A stretch of 64,000 nt of DNA from an uncultured Bacteroidota bacterium (GCA_903847205.1 CAINDA010000061.1:62001-126000); one strand, 5' to 3'. Counted from the stretch's first letter, positions 27,235-36,428 are shown. The notes: generated by a model not told the origin, from the letters alone. Translations and numbers: made by a program.

Positions 27235-27666
27235 TTATTCTTTATTAATTTGATTATGTTCTGCTTCTGGACCAAGCCATTCCTGTTTTTCTTTCCAAAC
27301 TTCGTAAAAGTAAAGCCAACATGTAGTCCAAGATACAATATAAGTGCTTATTGGTTTTGTGGCTGTCCAATTAAAATTTGCAGGTTTATAAAGACATAAA
27401 CAGCCTTGTTTATAGTAATAATGTGGCGGTTTTTCAACGAGTAAAGGTTCTACGATTTTCACCTTTGGCATTAAGTTCTTCCTATATTCAACACTTATTG
27501 TATAAATAGGCATTGTCAAAGATGGTTGTACCACGCCCACGAAAAACAAATTACCCTCTTTATCATAATGATGTTTAAAATTAGGATAATGAGATTTCAT
27601 TGAGTTGATCTGAATCAAAACAGGGTTATACTTTGCTGGAGGTGTTTTTATCTTATTTTTCACCAA
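27235..27666 (-). CDS. CBASS E2-like protein (type II short)
   Basis: The 143-residue protein matches the stand-alone E2-like proteins of short type II CBASS: PHYYYKQGCLCLYKP (residues ~80-95, with Cys91 as the likely catalytic cysteine), then ISTYIVSWTTCWLYFYEVW and a WLGPEAEH C-terminal box. In long type II systems an E1-E2 fusion (Cap2) conjugates the CD-NTase C-terminus to targets to prime it; here no E1/JAB partner gene adjoins. It overlaps the CD-NTase gene by 14 bp, and the CD-NTase ends in a glycine-containing tail (SKGFFGEK). Confidence 0.8.
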   Translation of the reverse strand: MVKNKIKTPPAKYNPVLIQINSMKSHYPNFKHHYDKEGNLFFVGVVQPSLTMPIYTISVEYRKNLMPKVKIVEPLLVEKPPHYYYKQGCLCLYKPANFNWTATKPISTYIVSWTTCWLYFYEVWKEKQEWLGPEAEHNQINKE

Positions 27667-28624
27667 AAAATCCTTTTGATGTAGGAATGACTTTTCCTAC
27701 TGTTGTCGAAAGTAATCCACCAACACCAATTTTTAATCCTCCCTCGGTTGTGAGTGCTTTGGCAAAACTTTTAGCTTCTTCCACATCAACAGTAGGAAAT
27801 GCTTTATCAAAAATACCCTTCCATATTTTTATTGCATCTCCTTCTTTTCCTTCATCGTAAAGCTTTTTTGCCTCATTTAATTTATCTTTTGCCTTTTTTA
27901 TTTTGTTGATCGCTGCTATATAATCGCTGTTTGATTTAAACTTGTGAGAAACTAAATTATACTCAGCATAGTTAAACCAAATCCTGATAGCTTCTTCATA
28001 ATTCGTAAAATTATTCATGAGGAATATATTAATAGCTCCTTCTTCAATATGATAAGACGGGATTAGTTTACTGTTCTCCCTATTCCAATATTTTATTGCC
28101 TTTATAACAGGTTTTACTTTATAACCTTTGGAACGGTGGACAGCATCAAGATCTTTTGTTAATTTTTCGGGGTAGGAATAAGTCCATGTTTTCAAATCGT
28201 AGTTTGGAATAGAATAACCACCTCCCAACTCTTCAAAACTTGGTAACACATCAAAATTTTTATCACTCAATTCAATAGTGACGCAAGGACGATCTTGCTT
28301 GACTTTATCTTTATAGTCACTAAGTGAATTTAGGTAATCTTTAAATTTACTCAATACACTTTGTGGGTTGGGTAAATTTCCATATCCATCTTTCCAATCG
28401 TCCTTTTTTAAAACTGCAAATAGGTCAATATCATTTAGAGGTGTTATTATAGTATCCCTTTCATACGATCCATTGGTAAAAACTTCTTTAACGGATAAAC
28501 CACTCTCAGAGTCCTTTAAATACCTTGTTAAATTATTAATTGAACCTTTTATGTTCTCCTCCTGCCGGTCTGTAACAGAAATTTTGCTTATTAGACCATC
28601 AATACATTGTAAAAGTGTAATCAT
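27653..28624 (-). CDS. CD-NTase (cGAS/DncV-like nucleotidyltransferase) of CBASS
   Basis: The 323-residue protein has the Pol-beta-type active site: Gly52-Ser53 (NGSYERDT), Asp65 and Asp67 (LNDIDLFAVL) and Asp125 (NFDVLPSF), followed by the helical OAS-like domain (KPVIKAIKYWNREN). It should make a cyclic oligonucleotide after phage infection and so activate the membrane effector encoded downstream. It heads a minus-strand operon: CD-NTase, E2-like, S-4TM, HEPN-like. A second, divergently transcribed nucleotidyltransferase begins 160 bp away. Confidence 0.9.
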   Translation of the reverse strand: MITLLQCIDGLISKISVTDRQEENIKGSINNLTRYLKDSESGLSVKEVFTNGSYERDTIITPLNDIDLFAVLKKDDWKDGYGNLPNPQSVLSKFKDYLNSLSDYKDKVKQDRPCVTIELSDKNFDVLPSFEELGGGYSIPNYDLKTWTYSYPEKLTKDLDAVHRSKGYKVKPVIKAIKYWNRENSKLIPSYHIEEGAINIFLMNNFTNYEEAIRIWFNYAEYNLVSHKFKSNSDYIAAINKIKKAKDKLNEAKKLYDEGKEGDAIKIWKGIFDKAFPTVDVEEAKSFAKALTTEGGLKIGVGGLLSTTVGKVIPTSKGFFGEK

Positions 28625-28784
28625 CCTTGTTCCTTATTAATTTTCAGGTTTTTAGACAAGTACCGAGCCCAACAGGTTATTAAGGAAATTATGGCGCTTT
28701 TGATTGTTAAAATATGTTAAAATGGCAGGTTTAACAGGCGGATTGATATTTGCATAGGCTGTTATCATCAATTTAATCTAAAAT

Positions 28785-29591
28785 ATGACCAATCAAGCTG
28801 TTTTGAGCCATTTGATTACTCTATCTGCACAATTAGTTCTACCGACAGAAGAAAAAGACAAAATAGAAACATCAGTGAAGGCTATTAAGGACAAGCTCCT
28901 TGCATATTTTGCTGATGACGGGTTAAAGGAGGTAAAACCCTTTGGATCTTTTGATAGAAATACCTTGCTTTCAAGAAAAGCAGATTCGGAATCAGATGTG
29001 GATATTTTAATCGTTTTTGATGAAAAAAAATGGGAAGCCCAGACATACCTGACCAAGCTTAAGAAATTTGCTGAAGATAATTATTCAAGGTCTGATAATT
29101 ATCAAGATCATCCAACCATTGTAATAGAATTAAACCATATTAAATTTGAATTAACTCCGTGTATTTTTAAAGATGAAACTTTATTTGTTGGCGCAAAATA
29201 TTTAATACCAAAAAAGGAAAATTCCGAATTGGAATGGATAAAGACAGAGCCTAATCTTATTAAAAATAAAATTGATGAATTCAAAGAAACTAAAAACACC
29301 CTCGTGGATTTAATTATCATTTTTAAATACTGGAATTTTGCAAACAAATCTCCCTATAAAACTTTTAAGGTTGAAAATTTTGTCATTGATAAATTCGATT
29401 ATGAAGAAGGATTGGATTATAATTTTTTTAGAATAATTGATAGGTTAAATTATTTAAAAGATACAGAGGCTCAAAACGATTTGAATAGGAAAACAAAAAA
29501 ACATAAAGAAAATATGGAATTGCTTTTAGAAAATAATATGGAAGAATATGCGCTGATGGAAATTCAAAAGATATTACCCAGTCTGACTTAA
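28785..29591 (+). CDS. Second CD-NTase-like nucleotidyltransferase
   Basis: The 268-residue protein has Gly54-Ser55 (KPFGSFDRNT) and Asp71-x-Asp73 (ESDVDILIVF), the metal-binding core of SMODS/CD-NTase enzymes. The third carboxylate is a Glu (Glu122 in FELTPC) where the usual residue is Asp. A helix with DLIIIFKYWNFANK matches the helical domain core. It is more distantly related to the CBASS synthase at 27653..28624 and is transcribed in the opposite direction. It probably forms a unit with the DUF4365 gene 92 bp downstream. An MNT-type antitoxin is less likely, because the protein is too long and has the second domain. Confidence 0.75.
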   Translation: MTNQAVLSHLITLSAQLVLPTEEKDKIETSVKAIKDKLLAYFADDGLKEVKPFGSFDRNTLLSRKADSESDVDILIVFDEKKWEAQTYLTKLKKFAEDNYSRSDNYQDHPTIVIELNHIKFELTPCIFKDETLFVGAKYLIPKKENSELEWIKTEPNLIKNKIDEFKETKNTLVDLIIIFKYWNFANKSPYKTFKVENFVIDKFDYEEGLDYNFFRIIDRLNYLKDTEAQNDLNRKTKKHKENMELLLENNMEEYALMEIQKILPSLT

Positions 29592-29683
29592 TAAAAAATA
29601 TATTACCGCAATTTTTCAAAAAACGAGTAATAGATTAATAAATTTCTTCGAATTTACACCCCCAATTCAAACCGTACAATAAA

Positions 29684-31741
29684 ATGATCGATGAAACCTC
29701 TTTAGAAAATATGGCTTTGCCGAAGGCAAATTATTATGAAGAACTTGAAACACTGTCAGAACAAAATTTTCAAATACTATTTCACCCTTCCAAATTTGAA
29801 TTAGGTACAAGGGATAGAAGAGATAAGGGGCTTGATATTACCTATGAAATTAAACGAGCTGATAAACATACTGGCTTTCGTTTTATTGTCCAGCTAAAGG
29901 CAACTGAAAGCATTCAATCTAATAAATTTGGAGGTTTCAGCGTGCAATTAGACACCTCAAACATTAACTATCTATTGAATAATAGCTGTCCTGCATTTTA
30001 TGTCTTGTATGAGGTAAACACCAAAACTTTTTATTATGAAAGTATAACAGATTTTTTAAAAACATTAAATAAAAAAGATGGCGAGTGGAATAAGCAGGGA
30101 ACTCATGTTTTGAATTTTAGTAAGCAGTTATTACCAGGTGGTATCATTGAAATGTATAATACGGCACAAAAAAATGGTTTGTTACAAAGAAATCTTAAAG
30201 ATAGTGCTTCATTAATTTCTGCATCTTTTAACAAAAGCGATAGAATAAGTATTGATGCGAACCTGAATATTACAGACGATGCCAAGATAAGACAAATGAT
30301 TGAAGCATTAGGATTTGAATTAATAAACGAAGGGAAATGGAAAGAAATATTTTTAGTCCATAAAAAAGCTTCGGGTAATGTCGCTTCTTCTGCTTTATAT
30401 AATCTTATTTTAGGTATTGCCAATTACTATGGGGGAAGTCGGTGGGATGCCATTTCTTTTTTGAAAGCAGCAAGTATGCTTAAATCGGAACTTGACAAGG
30501 AAATGCAAATGCACTTAGAATATTTCGATACGGTCGTAAAATATTCCATTGGTTTAATAAATGACGATGAATATGGTAACAAAATGTTGAATTTAGAAAA
30601 CAGCGACAACATTGGATTATACATCAAACTTGAAAAAGCAAAGACAAATTATATCGAATCTTTAAATCGTGGCTCAGAGGAGAAGTACGATCAATATGTA
30701 AAAGAAATACAAGAAATTATAAATCATCCGAAAGCGAATGATGCCGTTAAATTAACAGCAAAATGTGAATTAGTACTTTTTGAAGGCTTTAAAAACAATT
30801 CAGATTATTTAAGTCATACTGCACGGCTTAATGGAATAGAAGAAGTTTTAGGGGTCGATAAACAAGCAAGAATAGAATCTGTAAGAAAGTTTATGGAAGT
30901 CAATACTGCTTGGTATAAAAATGTTGAAGTTGTTATTGAAGATGCAGCCAAAAGCAAAAACAGTTTTGCGTATTTCACAGCCATTATAAATATGGTCAAA
31001 GTTTCTTATCAGCTTTATGTTTACACATCCACATTTTCTATTCTTAAGGGTATTCCGGGAGAGCCCAAGGTGCCAATGCCGGATAAAATACAAACATTAG
31101 AAAGATTAATTAAAAGAATTGCTCTTGCCGCAAATCATTTTAGTCAAATCGGACATATTGAAAATATAATCGCATCATACTCAACAATGTTTGAGATATA
31201 TCATTTTCTCGATGATACTACGAATGCAAATAAAATCATGGGAGAACTGGAATCATTAATTGATGTCTATGATTTAAAAGACCATAAGAAAAGATTAGAG
31301 CTTTTAAAAAATGGGGGCACTACACATGAAAATTTCAAAAAGTGGATAGCTGAAATTTTTGGAAAAGTAGACATAAAAAAGAAAGAATTTGATACCTTGA
31401 AAGCAGAAATGATAACAATGGATGAAATAGAAAAAGAGATAAAAAATAAACCGACGGAAGGAAACTATAGTATTCATCTTTTTCCAATAGGCCATTTTCA
31501 ATTCCCAATTAATGAAAAAGAAAAAGTGTATGAGATACTGCAAATCAATAATATAAGAGCAATAGAAACGTACAACAAAATATTTGAAATGAGCGTTCGC
31601 CCAATAGCTAATATTCATTATAACCCAATTGAACAGGAGGGATATAAAGATGGCAACTTTGCTGATAAGGGAATCGAAAACTGGCGTAACATTTACAGAA
31701 TTAGAAAAGCATTTTTTGAAAGCAAGTTTTATAGGCTTTGA
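29684..31741 (+). CDS. DUF4365-type nuclease with helical C-terminal region
   Basis: The 685-residue protein begins with a DUF4365 domain (residues ~10-150). GTRDRRDKGLDITYEIKR and GFRFIVQLKATES give the Asp and QxK pattern of a PD-(D/E)XK nuclease fold, and the later segment PAFYVLYEVNTKTFYYESI is also family-typical. Residues ~160-640 are helical, with TPR-like stretches (LYNLILGIANYYGGSRWDAI), possibly a sensing or oligomerisation region. It follows a CD-NTase-like gene, so activation by a nucleotide second messenger is a reasonable but unproven idea. Confidence 0.65.
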   Translation: MIDETSLENMALPKANYYEELETLSEQNFQILFHPSKFELGTRDRRDKGLDITYEIKRADKHTGFRFIVQLKATESIQSNKFGGFSVQLDTSNINYLLNNSCPAFYVLYEVNTKTFYYESITDFLKTLNKKDGEWNKQGTHVLNFSKQLLPGGIIEMYNTAQKNGLLQRNLKDSASLISASFNKSDRISIDANLNITDDAKIRQMIEALGFELINEGKWKEIFLVHKKASGNVASSALYNLILGIANYYGGSRWDAISFLKAASMLKSELDKEMQMHLEYFDTVVKYSIGLINDDEYGNKMLNLENSDNIGLYIKLEKAKTNYIESLNRGSEEKYDQYVKEIQEIINHPKANDAVKLTAKCELVLFEGFKNNSDYLSHTARLNGIEEVLGVDKQARIESVRKFMEVNTAWYKNVEVVIEDAAKSKNSFAYFTAIINMVKVSYQLYVYTSTFSILKGIPGEPKVPMPDKIQTLERLIKRIALAANHFSQIGHIENIIASYSTMFEIYHFLDDTTNANKIMGELESLIDVYDLKDHKKRLELLKNGGTTHENFKKWIAEIFGKVDIKKKEFDTLKAEMITMDEIEKEIKNKPTEGNYSIHLFPIGHFQFPINEKEKVYEILQINNIRAIETYNKIFEMSVRPIANIHYNPIEQEGYKDGNFADKGIENWRNIYRIRKAFFESKFYRL

Positions 31742-31772
31742 AAACAGTTTTGATTTTTAAATAAAGTTAAAC

Positions 31773-32735
31773 ATGAATAAAGAACAACGTAGAAAGGCTT
31801 CAATCGATTTATCATTAACGTACCTAAACAGTTATTATGCTAATTGGAGGTTAACGAAAGTTCTGACCATACAAAAACTACTTATTGAAAAATATACTTT
31901 TTATAAGGATTTTTCTTCCGATATAAAACAAGGGGATGATGCAGACGGAAACGCCACCATTGCACAAGAAATCACTCATGGACTTTATTTTGACGCCATT
32001 GCGCATTGCGTACAATACGTAGAAGATCTGTTTGCTCTTATTAAGTCTGCTCAGCAACCAGATTATTTTGTTAGAAACATTATCACTTATAAGGCTGGGG
32101 AAGTAACTAATTTTATCAAAAATTTTAAAATAAATTCCAAAACGGTGTCGGAAATATATCATTTCCCAACGGAACTTATCTTTTCCGAAATCAAGAACAA
32201 AACAGCTTTTGATACAGGTAGCCGAAATTTGATAGAGTTAACAGAAGACATAGTCAAATTTTATAAAGAGTATGAATTTTTTTATAATCAATATAAACAT
32301 GGGCTTTCAGTTGCAATGCGTCCCTTTGGAAATGTTTTTGACAACGAACAAATCAAAAAAGATAAAGTCGGTGAATTTGATCCTTACATTGCAGTTTACG
32401 ATAATTTGAATCTTGAGGCTGCAGGAAAGAAGGGTACTCTTAATATTCAGCATGGAGTACTTATGCCAGGGTTTACAGAAAATGTTAGGCCATTCGTTGG
32501 TGAATTAAGCAAAGAGAATAATTTTTTACGATTGGTGTTTCCACCAGATTTGCAGAATTTCGCTATTGAATTATTGGTGGATAAGGCTCGAAAAATAAGA
32601 AGTTGTATAAATATATTTATTTCTAATTATTCGAAGCAGATTAGTTTCATAGAGGGCAAAAGGGAGTTTCAATTACCAAGTGATTATCAAAAAAATATTG
32701 ATTATTTCTGCTCTTATACTAAAACAGAAGATTGA
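31773..32735 (+). CDS. Hypothetical protein, 320 residues
   Basis: No family recognised. The first half is strongly helical, and a segment FFYNQYKHGLSVAM near residue 172 resembles the N-x-x-K-H-G signature found in several HEPN-like and uncharacterised families. The second half is mixed. It starts 31 bp after the DUF4365 nuclease on the same strand and probably belongs to the same operon, as a regulator or second effector. Confidence 0.55.
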   Translation: MNKEQRRKASIDLSLTYLNSYYANWRLTKVLTIQKLLIEKYTFYKDFSSDIKQGDDADGNATIAQEITHGLYFDAIAHCVQYVEDLFALIKSAQQPDYFVRNIITYKAGEVTNFIKNFKINSKTVSEIYHFPTELIFSEIKNKTAFDTGSRNLIELTEDIVKFYKEYEFFYNQYKHGLSVAMRPFGNVFDNEQIKKDKVGEFDPYIAVYDNLNLEAAGKKGTLNIQHGVLMPGFTENVRPFVGELSKENNFLRLVFPPDLQNFAIELLVDKARKIRSCINIFISNYSKQISFIEGKREFQLPSDYQKNIDYFCSYTKTED

Positions 32736-32749
32736 GAATTCGTAAAACT

Positions 32750-33337
32750 TTACAACTTCAAATAAACATCTGCTATTTGTTTTTCTGTAATGCCAATATA
32801 TTTTTTTGTCGTGGCAATGCTGCTGTGAGAAAAAATTTCTGATAAATACACTAATGCTCTTTCCGATTTGTTATCCATCTCCCAAACACGCTTGCCAAAG
32901 GTCTTTCGCAGAGTATGAGTAGAGCCATTTTGAACACGAACATTATATTTTTTTAATACCTCATGCAACATTAGATTGGCAAATTGCACAGTAATCTTGT
33001 GACGCTGCCGATTCTGAAACAAGTAACCATCTATATCAAACTTGCCGGAAGTGATTTCACTCTGTGCGACAAACGATAGTGATTCCTTTACAAAAGCATT
33101 AATTGTAATTTTTCTTTTCTTTCCTGTTTTTTGTTCGGTTAAAATAAATTCATCTTTTTCAAATACATCAATCCATTTAAGATTGAGCAAGTCGCCTATT
33201 CGTAAACCAAAATAACATCCGGTTGCAATTAATAAATAACTGCGATAATTTTTTTCTTGTTTCAAACGGACAAGTAAACCAAGCATGGAGTTCCATTCAA
33301 GGCCGCTGGTTTCAGTCTTCGTATTCTTAACGCTCAT
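32750..33337 (-). CDS. Tyrosine recombinase, catalytic domain only
   Basis: The 195-residue protein contains the complete catalytic set: Arg46 (GLRIGD), a Lys near 70-73 (QKTGKKRK), His141 and Arg144 (HTLRK), His171 (FSHSS) and Tyr180 (TKKYIG). It lacks the N-terminal SAM-like and arm-binding domains of phage integrases, so it may be a small XerH-like or Bacteroidota-type recombinase, or a truncated one. It faces the gene at 31773 (convergent) and its upstream side holds striking inverted repeats (33391..33422). It might act at those sites or belong to an older nested element. Confidence 0.8.
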   Translation of the reverse strand: MSVKNTKTETSGLEWNSMLGLLVRLKQEKNYRSYLLIATGCYFGLRIGDLLNLKWIDVFEKDEFILTEQKTGKKRKITINAFVKESLSFVAQSEITSGKFDIDGYLFQNRQRHKITVQFANLMLHEVLKKYNVRVQNGSTHTLRKTFGKRVWEMDNKSERALVYLSEIFSHSSIATTKKYIGITEKQIADVYLKL

Positions 33338-33390
33338 GGGAGTTACCTATTAGTGATTAGTATTTAAGCTAATCTACTATAAATCCGTGA

Positions 33391-33422
33391 CTACTTTCAC
33401 TTATTGTACAAAGTGAAAGTAG
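33391..33422. repeat. 12-bp perfect inverted repeat upstream of small recombinase
   Basis: CTACTTTCACTT (33391..33402) and AAGTGAAAGTAG (33411..33422) are exact reverse complements around 8 bp. Part of the arm recurs at about 33512..33521 (AAGTGAAAGT). A second imperfect hairpin, GCAAAAATAATTAT/ATAATTATTTGC, spans about 33459..33492. There is no T-run, so these are more like recombination or operator sites than terminators. The sites are 54 bp from the recombinase start, so a crossover-site role is inferred. Confidence 0.5.
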
Positions 33423-33540
33423 TGAAATCGGCTCCTCTCATTGACTTTCAATAGGTTAAGCAAAAATAATTATGCAGGCGATAATTATTTGCTTCACTTT
33501 TAATGGATTGATATGTAAGTGAAAGTGTTCTATTAAAAAT

Positions 33541-33570
33541 TTGAATTTTATTACTAATATGCTAAATTTG
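33541..33570 (+). promoter_or_regulatory. Promoter of the 33599 gene
   Basis: TTG at 33541..33543, 19 bp, then TAAATTTG at 33563..33570 is an exact match to the Bacteroidota sigma factor consensus. It lies 28 bp before the ATG at 33599. Confidence 0.7.
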
Positions 33571-33598
33571 GCATCTATATTAATTTAATATTCCAAAA

Positions 33599-33925
33599 AT
33601 GGTAATTCTCGAAGGAAATTTAGGTAACATTCATCTGACAGATTCAGAGCAGAATTTTTTGAATAAATTAAATCCATCCCCTCATGCATCCATAGATTTC
33701 ATAAACGCGCCTAACAAAAGTATTTCCTCTATTAAATTAAAAGGAGTCAGCGCTGAATTATACAATTTCATCGCAAAGAGTAAAGACAAAACCAATAATC
33801 CGGACGTAATGAGTGATTTGATCAATGCGGCCGAAATTTTTAAGAAGTTACATCCAGATAACTACCAAGATCTTGTTAAAGTATCGTATTCAATTAAAGG
33901 AAACGACAAAAGACATACACTTTAA
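33599..33925 (+). CDS. Hypothetical protein, 108 residues
   Basis: No recognised domain. A soluble, slightly basic protein with helical segments (DLINAAEIFKKLHPDNYQDL). It has its own well-formed promoter. Neighbouring genes are of other types, so its role is unknown. Confidence 0.5.
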   Translation: MVILEGNLGNIHLTDSEQNFLNKLNPSPHASIDFINAPNKSISSIKLKGVSAELYNFIAKSKDKTNNPDVMSDLINAAEIFKKLHPDNYQDLVKVSYSIKGNDKRHTL

Positions 33926-34039
33926 TATCTAATAAATAATAAAAGTGTGATTACTTTGAATCCCTCCACTGTGGCTTTTTTAGCAAATTTCTTGAAAAAA
34001 TAATGGACTTTGGAAAGCATACAGTAATTGCTTATTTCT

Positions 34040-34408
34040 TTATTTCTCAAGTCCTCGCATCATCTTCTCATTTTTAATTCCATGCTTTCCATTTAGATAA
34101 ACAAAATAGTCATGCAGAATTTTTTTTATTTTTTCTTTTGAAACAACCTCCTTGTTCCTCCTTTTAAAATCGGCATGAAACTTTGAGTTGGTCATGCTTA
34201 CCGTGATTTGATCAATACAAGAAACCAGGTGGTGATTGTAAATATAATTTACAAATTCACGAAGGATGGGGCAGTGGAATAAGGCTATATCATTGGGCTT
34301 TACAAGTAAAAGGTGTTCTTGATATTCGTCAATGTAAGCGACCATCTTATCATGAAATGCCTTAGCTGTCATACTTTTACTTTTTACATTGGCTAATTTA
34401 TACATTTT
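34040..34408 (-). CDS. Hypothetical protein, about 122 residues
   Basis: No domain recognised. It has a helical, basic C-terminus (KEKIKKILHDYFVYLNGK). The two possible starts, 34414 and 34408, differ by two residues. It is divergent from the next gene, and the two start codons are very close (about 10 to 50 bp depending on start choice), so they share a small regulatory region. Confidence 0.45.
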   Translation of the reverse strand, partial: KMYKLANVKSKSMTAKAFHDKMVAYIDEYQEHLLLVKPNDIALFHCPILREFVNYIYNHHLVSCIDQITVSMTNSKFHADFKRRNKEVVSKEKIKKILHDYFVYLNGKHGIKNEKMMRGLEK

Positions 34409-34456
34409 TTTCACAGTGGAAAAATGTGTAAATTTATAAGAACCAAAACGAACCCA

Positions 34457-34798
34457 ATGAAAGCATTAGTAGTAGTTTCAGCCGATTCAACAGAGTTTTT
34501 CCTTTATGAAAATGATAAAATATATTCTCATTACAGAAAGTTATGTCGCCTTCAAGGAATGGAAGTCTTGGACTGCATTGAGGAGTTTGAAGCCTTGATG
34601 GAATTGTATATCCCATTGGGAACGTATAAAATATTTCAAGGCCCCGGAGTTTATGATTACGAAGGAAATAAACACTTAACGTTAACCGACGAAGGCGGAA
34701 CCATTTATTACATCATTGAAAATTATTCTCAAACAACCAAAAATGTAAAATTGATTTCCAATCTGAAAATTATTTCGGAGTTACAAGTCCATAATTAA
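34457..34798 (+). CDS. Hypothetical protein, 113 residues
   Basis: From the ATG at 34457 the product begins MKALVVVSADSTEFFLYEND. An earlier in-frame ATG at 34424 is possible but lies against the divergent gene. It has mixed beta-strand content (GTYKIFQGPGVYDYEGNKHL) with no recognised family. Confidence 0.45.
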   Translation: MKALVVVSADSTEFFLYENDKIYSHYRKLCRLQGMEVLDCIEEFEALMELYIPLGTYKIFQGPGVYDYEGNKHLTLTDEGGTIYYIIENYSQTTKNVKLISNLKIISELQVHN

Positions 34799-34917
34799 TA
34801 TTATCAATCTACAGATTTTGTTATACCGTAGACAAGAGTTATGTATTTAGACATTGTGGCATCTGTTTTATTAGAGGATTTATAACAGAAAGTCAGAGTG
34901 GTAGACAGATACAGTAT

Positions 34918-35133
34918 TTATTTTTTATTTAGAAAATTGCTTTTACCCTTTTCAAATTGCTTATTTATAATCTCCATTAAATGGTTTGAAACAATGTCTG
35001 CTATTTCTTTAGGAGACATACCTTCTGTAATTTCCTTCTTATCCTCTTTTTTAACTCTAAAAGCTGAAAGAACACTTTCCTTCTCTTCTATAGTATTTTG
35101 CTGAGTATTTGGTGAAAGCGATATTAAGTTCAT
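34918..35133 (-). CDS. Small hypothetical partner of the Ntn-hydrolase gene, 71 residues
   Basis: A short, charged, helical protein (SPKEIADIVSNHLMEIINKQF) of unknown function. It starts 5 bp after the stop of the Ntn-hydrolase-like gene and is therefore almost certainly translated with it. Its small size and coupling suggest a regulator or substrate of that protein, which is inferred. Confidence 0.5.
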   Translation of the reverse strand: MNLISLSPNTQQNTIEEKESVLSAFRVKKEDKKEITEGMSPKEIADIVSNHLMEIINKQFEKGKSNFLNKK

Positions 35134-35138
35134 GTTTT

Positions 35139-36428
35139 TTATTTTAAATAGTTGTCAAAAAAATATTGATTCAATTCCGGCTTAAAATAAAGTTTTCTTT
35201 TTGTCCAAATAAATCCATCACCTTTTGAAATAATTGCGACATCCACTGGACCACCAACACTCTCTTCTGCAAAGGTAATTCTTCTTTTCAAATAGGTCAA
35301 GTAAATAAGACTTTCTGCCATTTCAGCCAAATCTTCCTTAGATAAACTATCTAAAGCGTTATATAACGGATTAATATAACTTACTTGTTTTGCCTCGTAA
35401 ATTTTTGTTTTATATTCTTCAACAAGTGTTGGAATATCGACAGCGTTTATTTGTGCCATCAATTCCGGACTCCCATTTACTAACCCAATAATGGCTTGAT
35501 TATATTTTTCTAATGTTACACCAAGATTTTCAATAAAGGTAGTTTCTAAACTATTATCAACGCCAGTTAATATTGTATGAATCACATCTATTTGTCCAAA
35601 CGGAGAAATTGCACTTTGTTTTTCATTTGAAATATGAATTTCCTCATTAGTTTTAATAAAATATCTTAGTCTTGTACCTAAAGCTAACGAAATTTTAACA
35701 GGAATTAATGAAGGGTAGATTTCATCCTCTCCAAACCCAACAAAAACTAATCCGGAATGATTTACCCATTCCTCTTTTATTCGCGTATATAAATATAAAG
35801 TTTCTTGTATTTTAACAATTAGCCCTGGTGTTGCCACCAAACCGTTATTAGTAAAAAATTCTTTTATAATGAAACTGAATTCATTATGAGTGAAAGAATT
35901 AAAATCAACCAAGGTTAAATCGACAAATTCAGAGCATATTTCTGAATTGGATCTTATTTGACGCAGAAAAATTTCAAACTCATTATCAATCAATGCAATC
36001 GCAGCAGCCTTGTTTTCAGGAGTTGGGTCAGCAAGGATGGCTGTTTGATTCATTAACGCTTTTTCAGTAAGCGATTTTACGACTGCATTGAAAAGAAAAT
36101 ATAAAAAAGTTTTCTGAGTTGCTTCGTCAGAATAAAAATTTTTTTTATGCAAAAAAGTTATAAAATCTTCCTGATAGTCTTTTAGAGTTGGAAAGGATTT
36201 GTCTTTAAGATTCTTTCTGTAAACTTTGATAATCGTTTCCCAAGGTGTTGATAAAAAGGAGCCGGCATTATGGATCATTACTCCAACGGGATGGTGCTTA
36301 GAGAGAGTAAATATTTTTGTTGATTTGTTAAATATTTTGTGAGAATTGTTATTCCCGAAAACAGTCGCAGCGCTGTCTGCGGCAATTGCAATTGCATGTT
36401 TATTCAATATTCCTACTATAGCGGTCAT
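35139..36428 (-). CDS. Proteasome-like Ntn-hydrolase fold protein
   Basis: The 429-residue protein resembles proteasome beta and HslV peptidases. Once Met1 is removed the new N-terminus is Thr1 (TAIVGILNK), with Asp17 in IAIAADSAAT at the exact proteasome position, and a Lys-Ile (STKIFTL) that matches Lys33 after a four-residue insertion. A glycine/serine strand (GVMIHNAGSF) matches the substrate-channel strand. The Thr1/Asp17/Lys33 triad therefore seems complete. The protein is about twice as long as the 20S beta subunit, with a helical middle and a conserved tail including GGPVDVAIISKGDGF. It is co-transcribed with a 71-residue protein. A defence or protein-processing role is inferred. Confidence 0.65.
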   Translation of the reverse strand: MTAIVGILNKHAIAIAADSAATVFGNNNSHKIFNKSTKIFTLSKHHPVGVMIHNAGSFLSTPWETIIKVYRKNLKDKSFPTLKDYQEDFITFLHKKNFYSDEATQKTFLYFLFNAVVKSLTEKALMNQTAILADPTPENKAAAIALIDNEFEIFLRQIRSNSEICSEFVDLTLVDFNSFTHNEFSFIIKEFFTNNGLVATPGLIVKIQETLYLYTRIKEEWVNHSGLVFVGFGEDEIYPSLIPVKISLALGTRLRYFIKTNEEIHISNEKQSAISPFGQIDVIHTILTGVDNSLETTFIENLGVTLEKYNQAIIGLVNGSPELMAQINAVDIPTLVEEYKTKIYEAKQVSYINPLYNALDSLSKEDLAEMAESLIYLTYLKRRITFAEESVGGPVDVAIISKGDGFIWTKRKLYFKPELNQYFFDNYLK

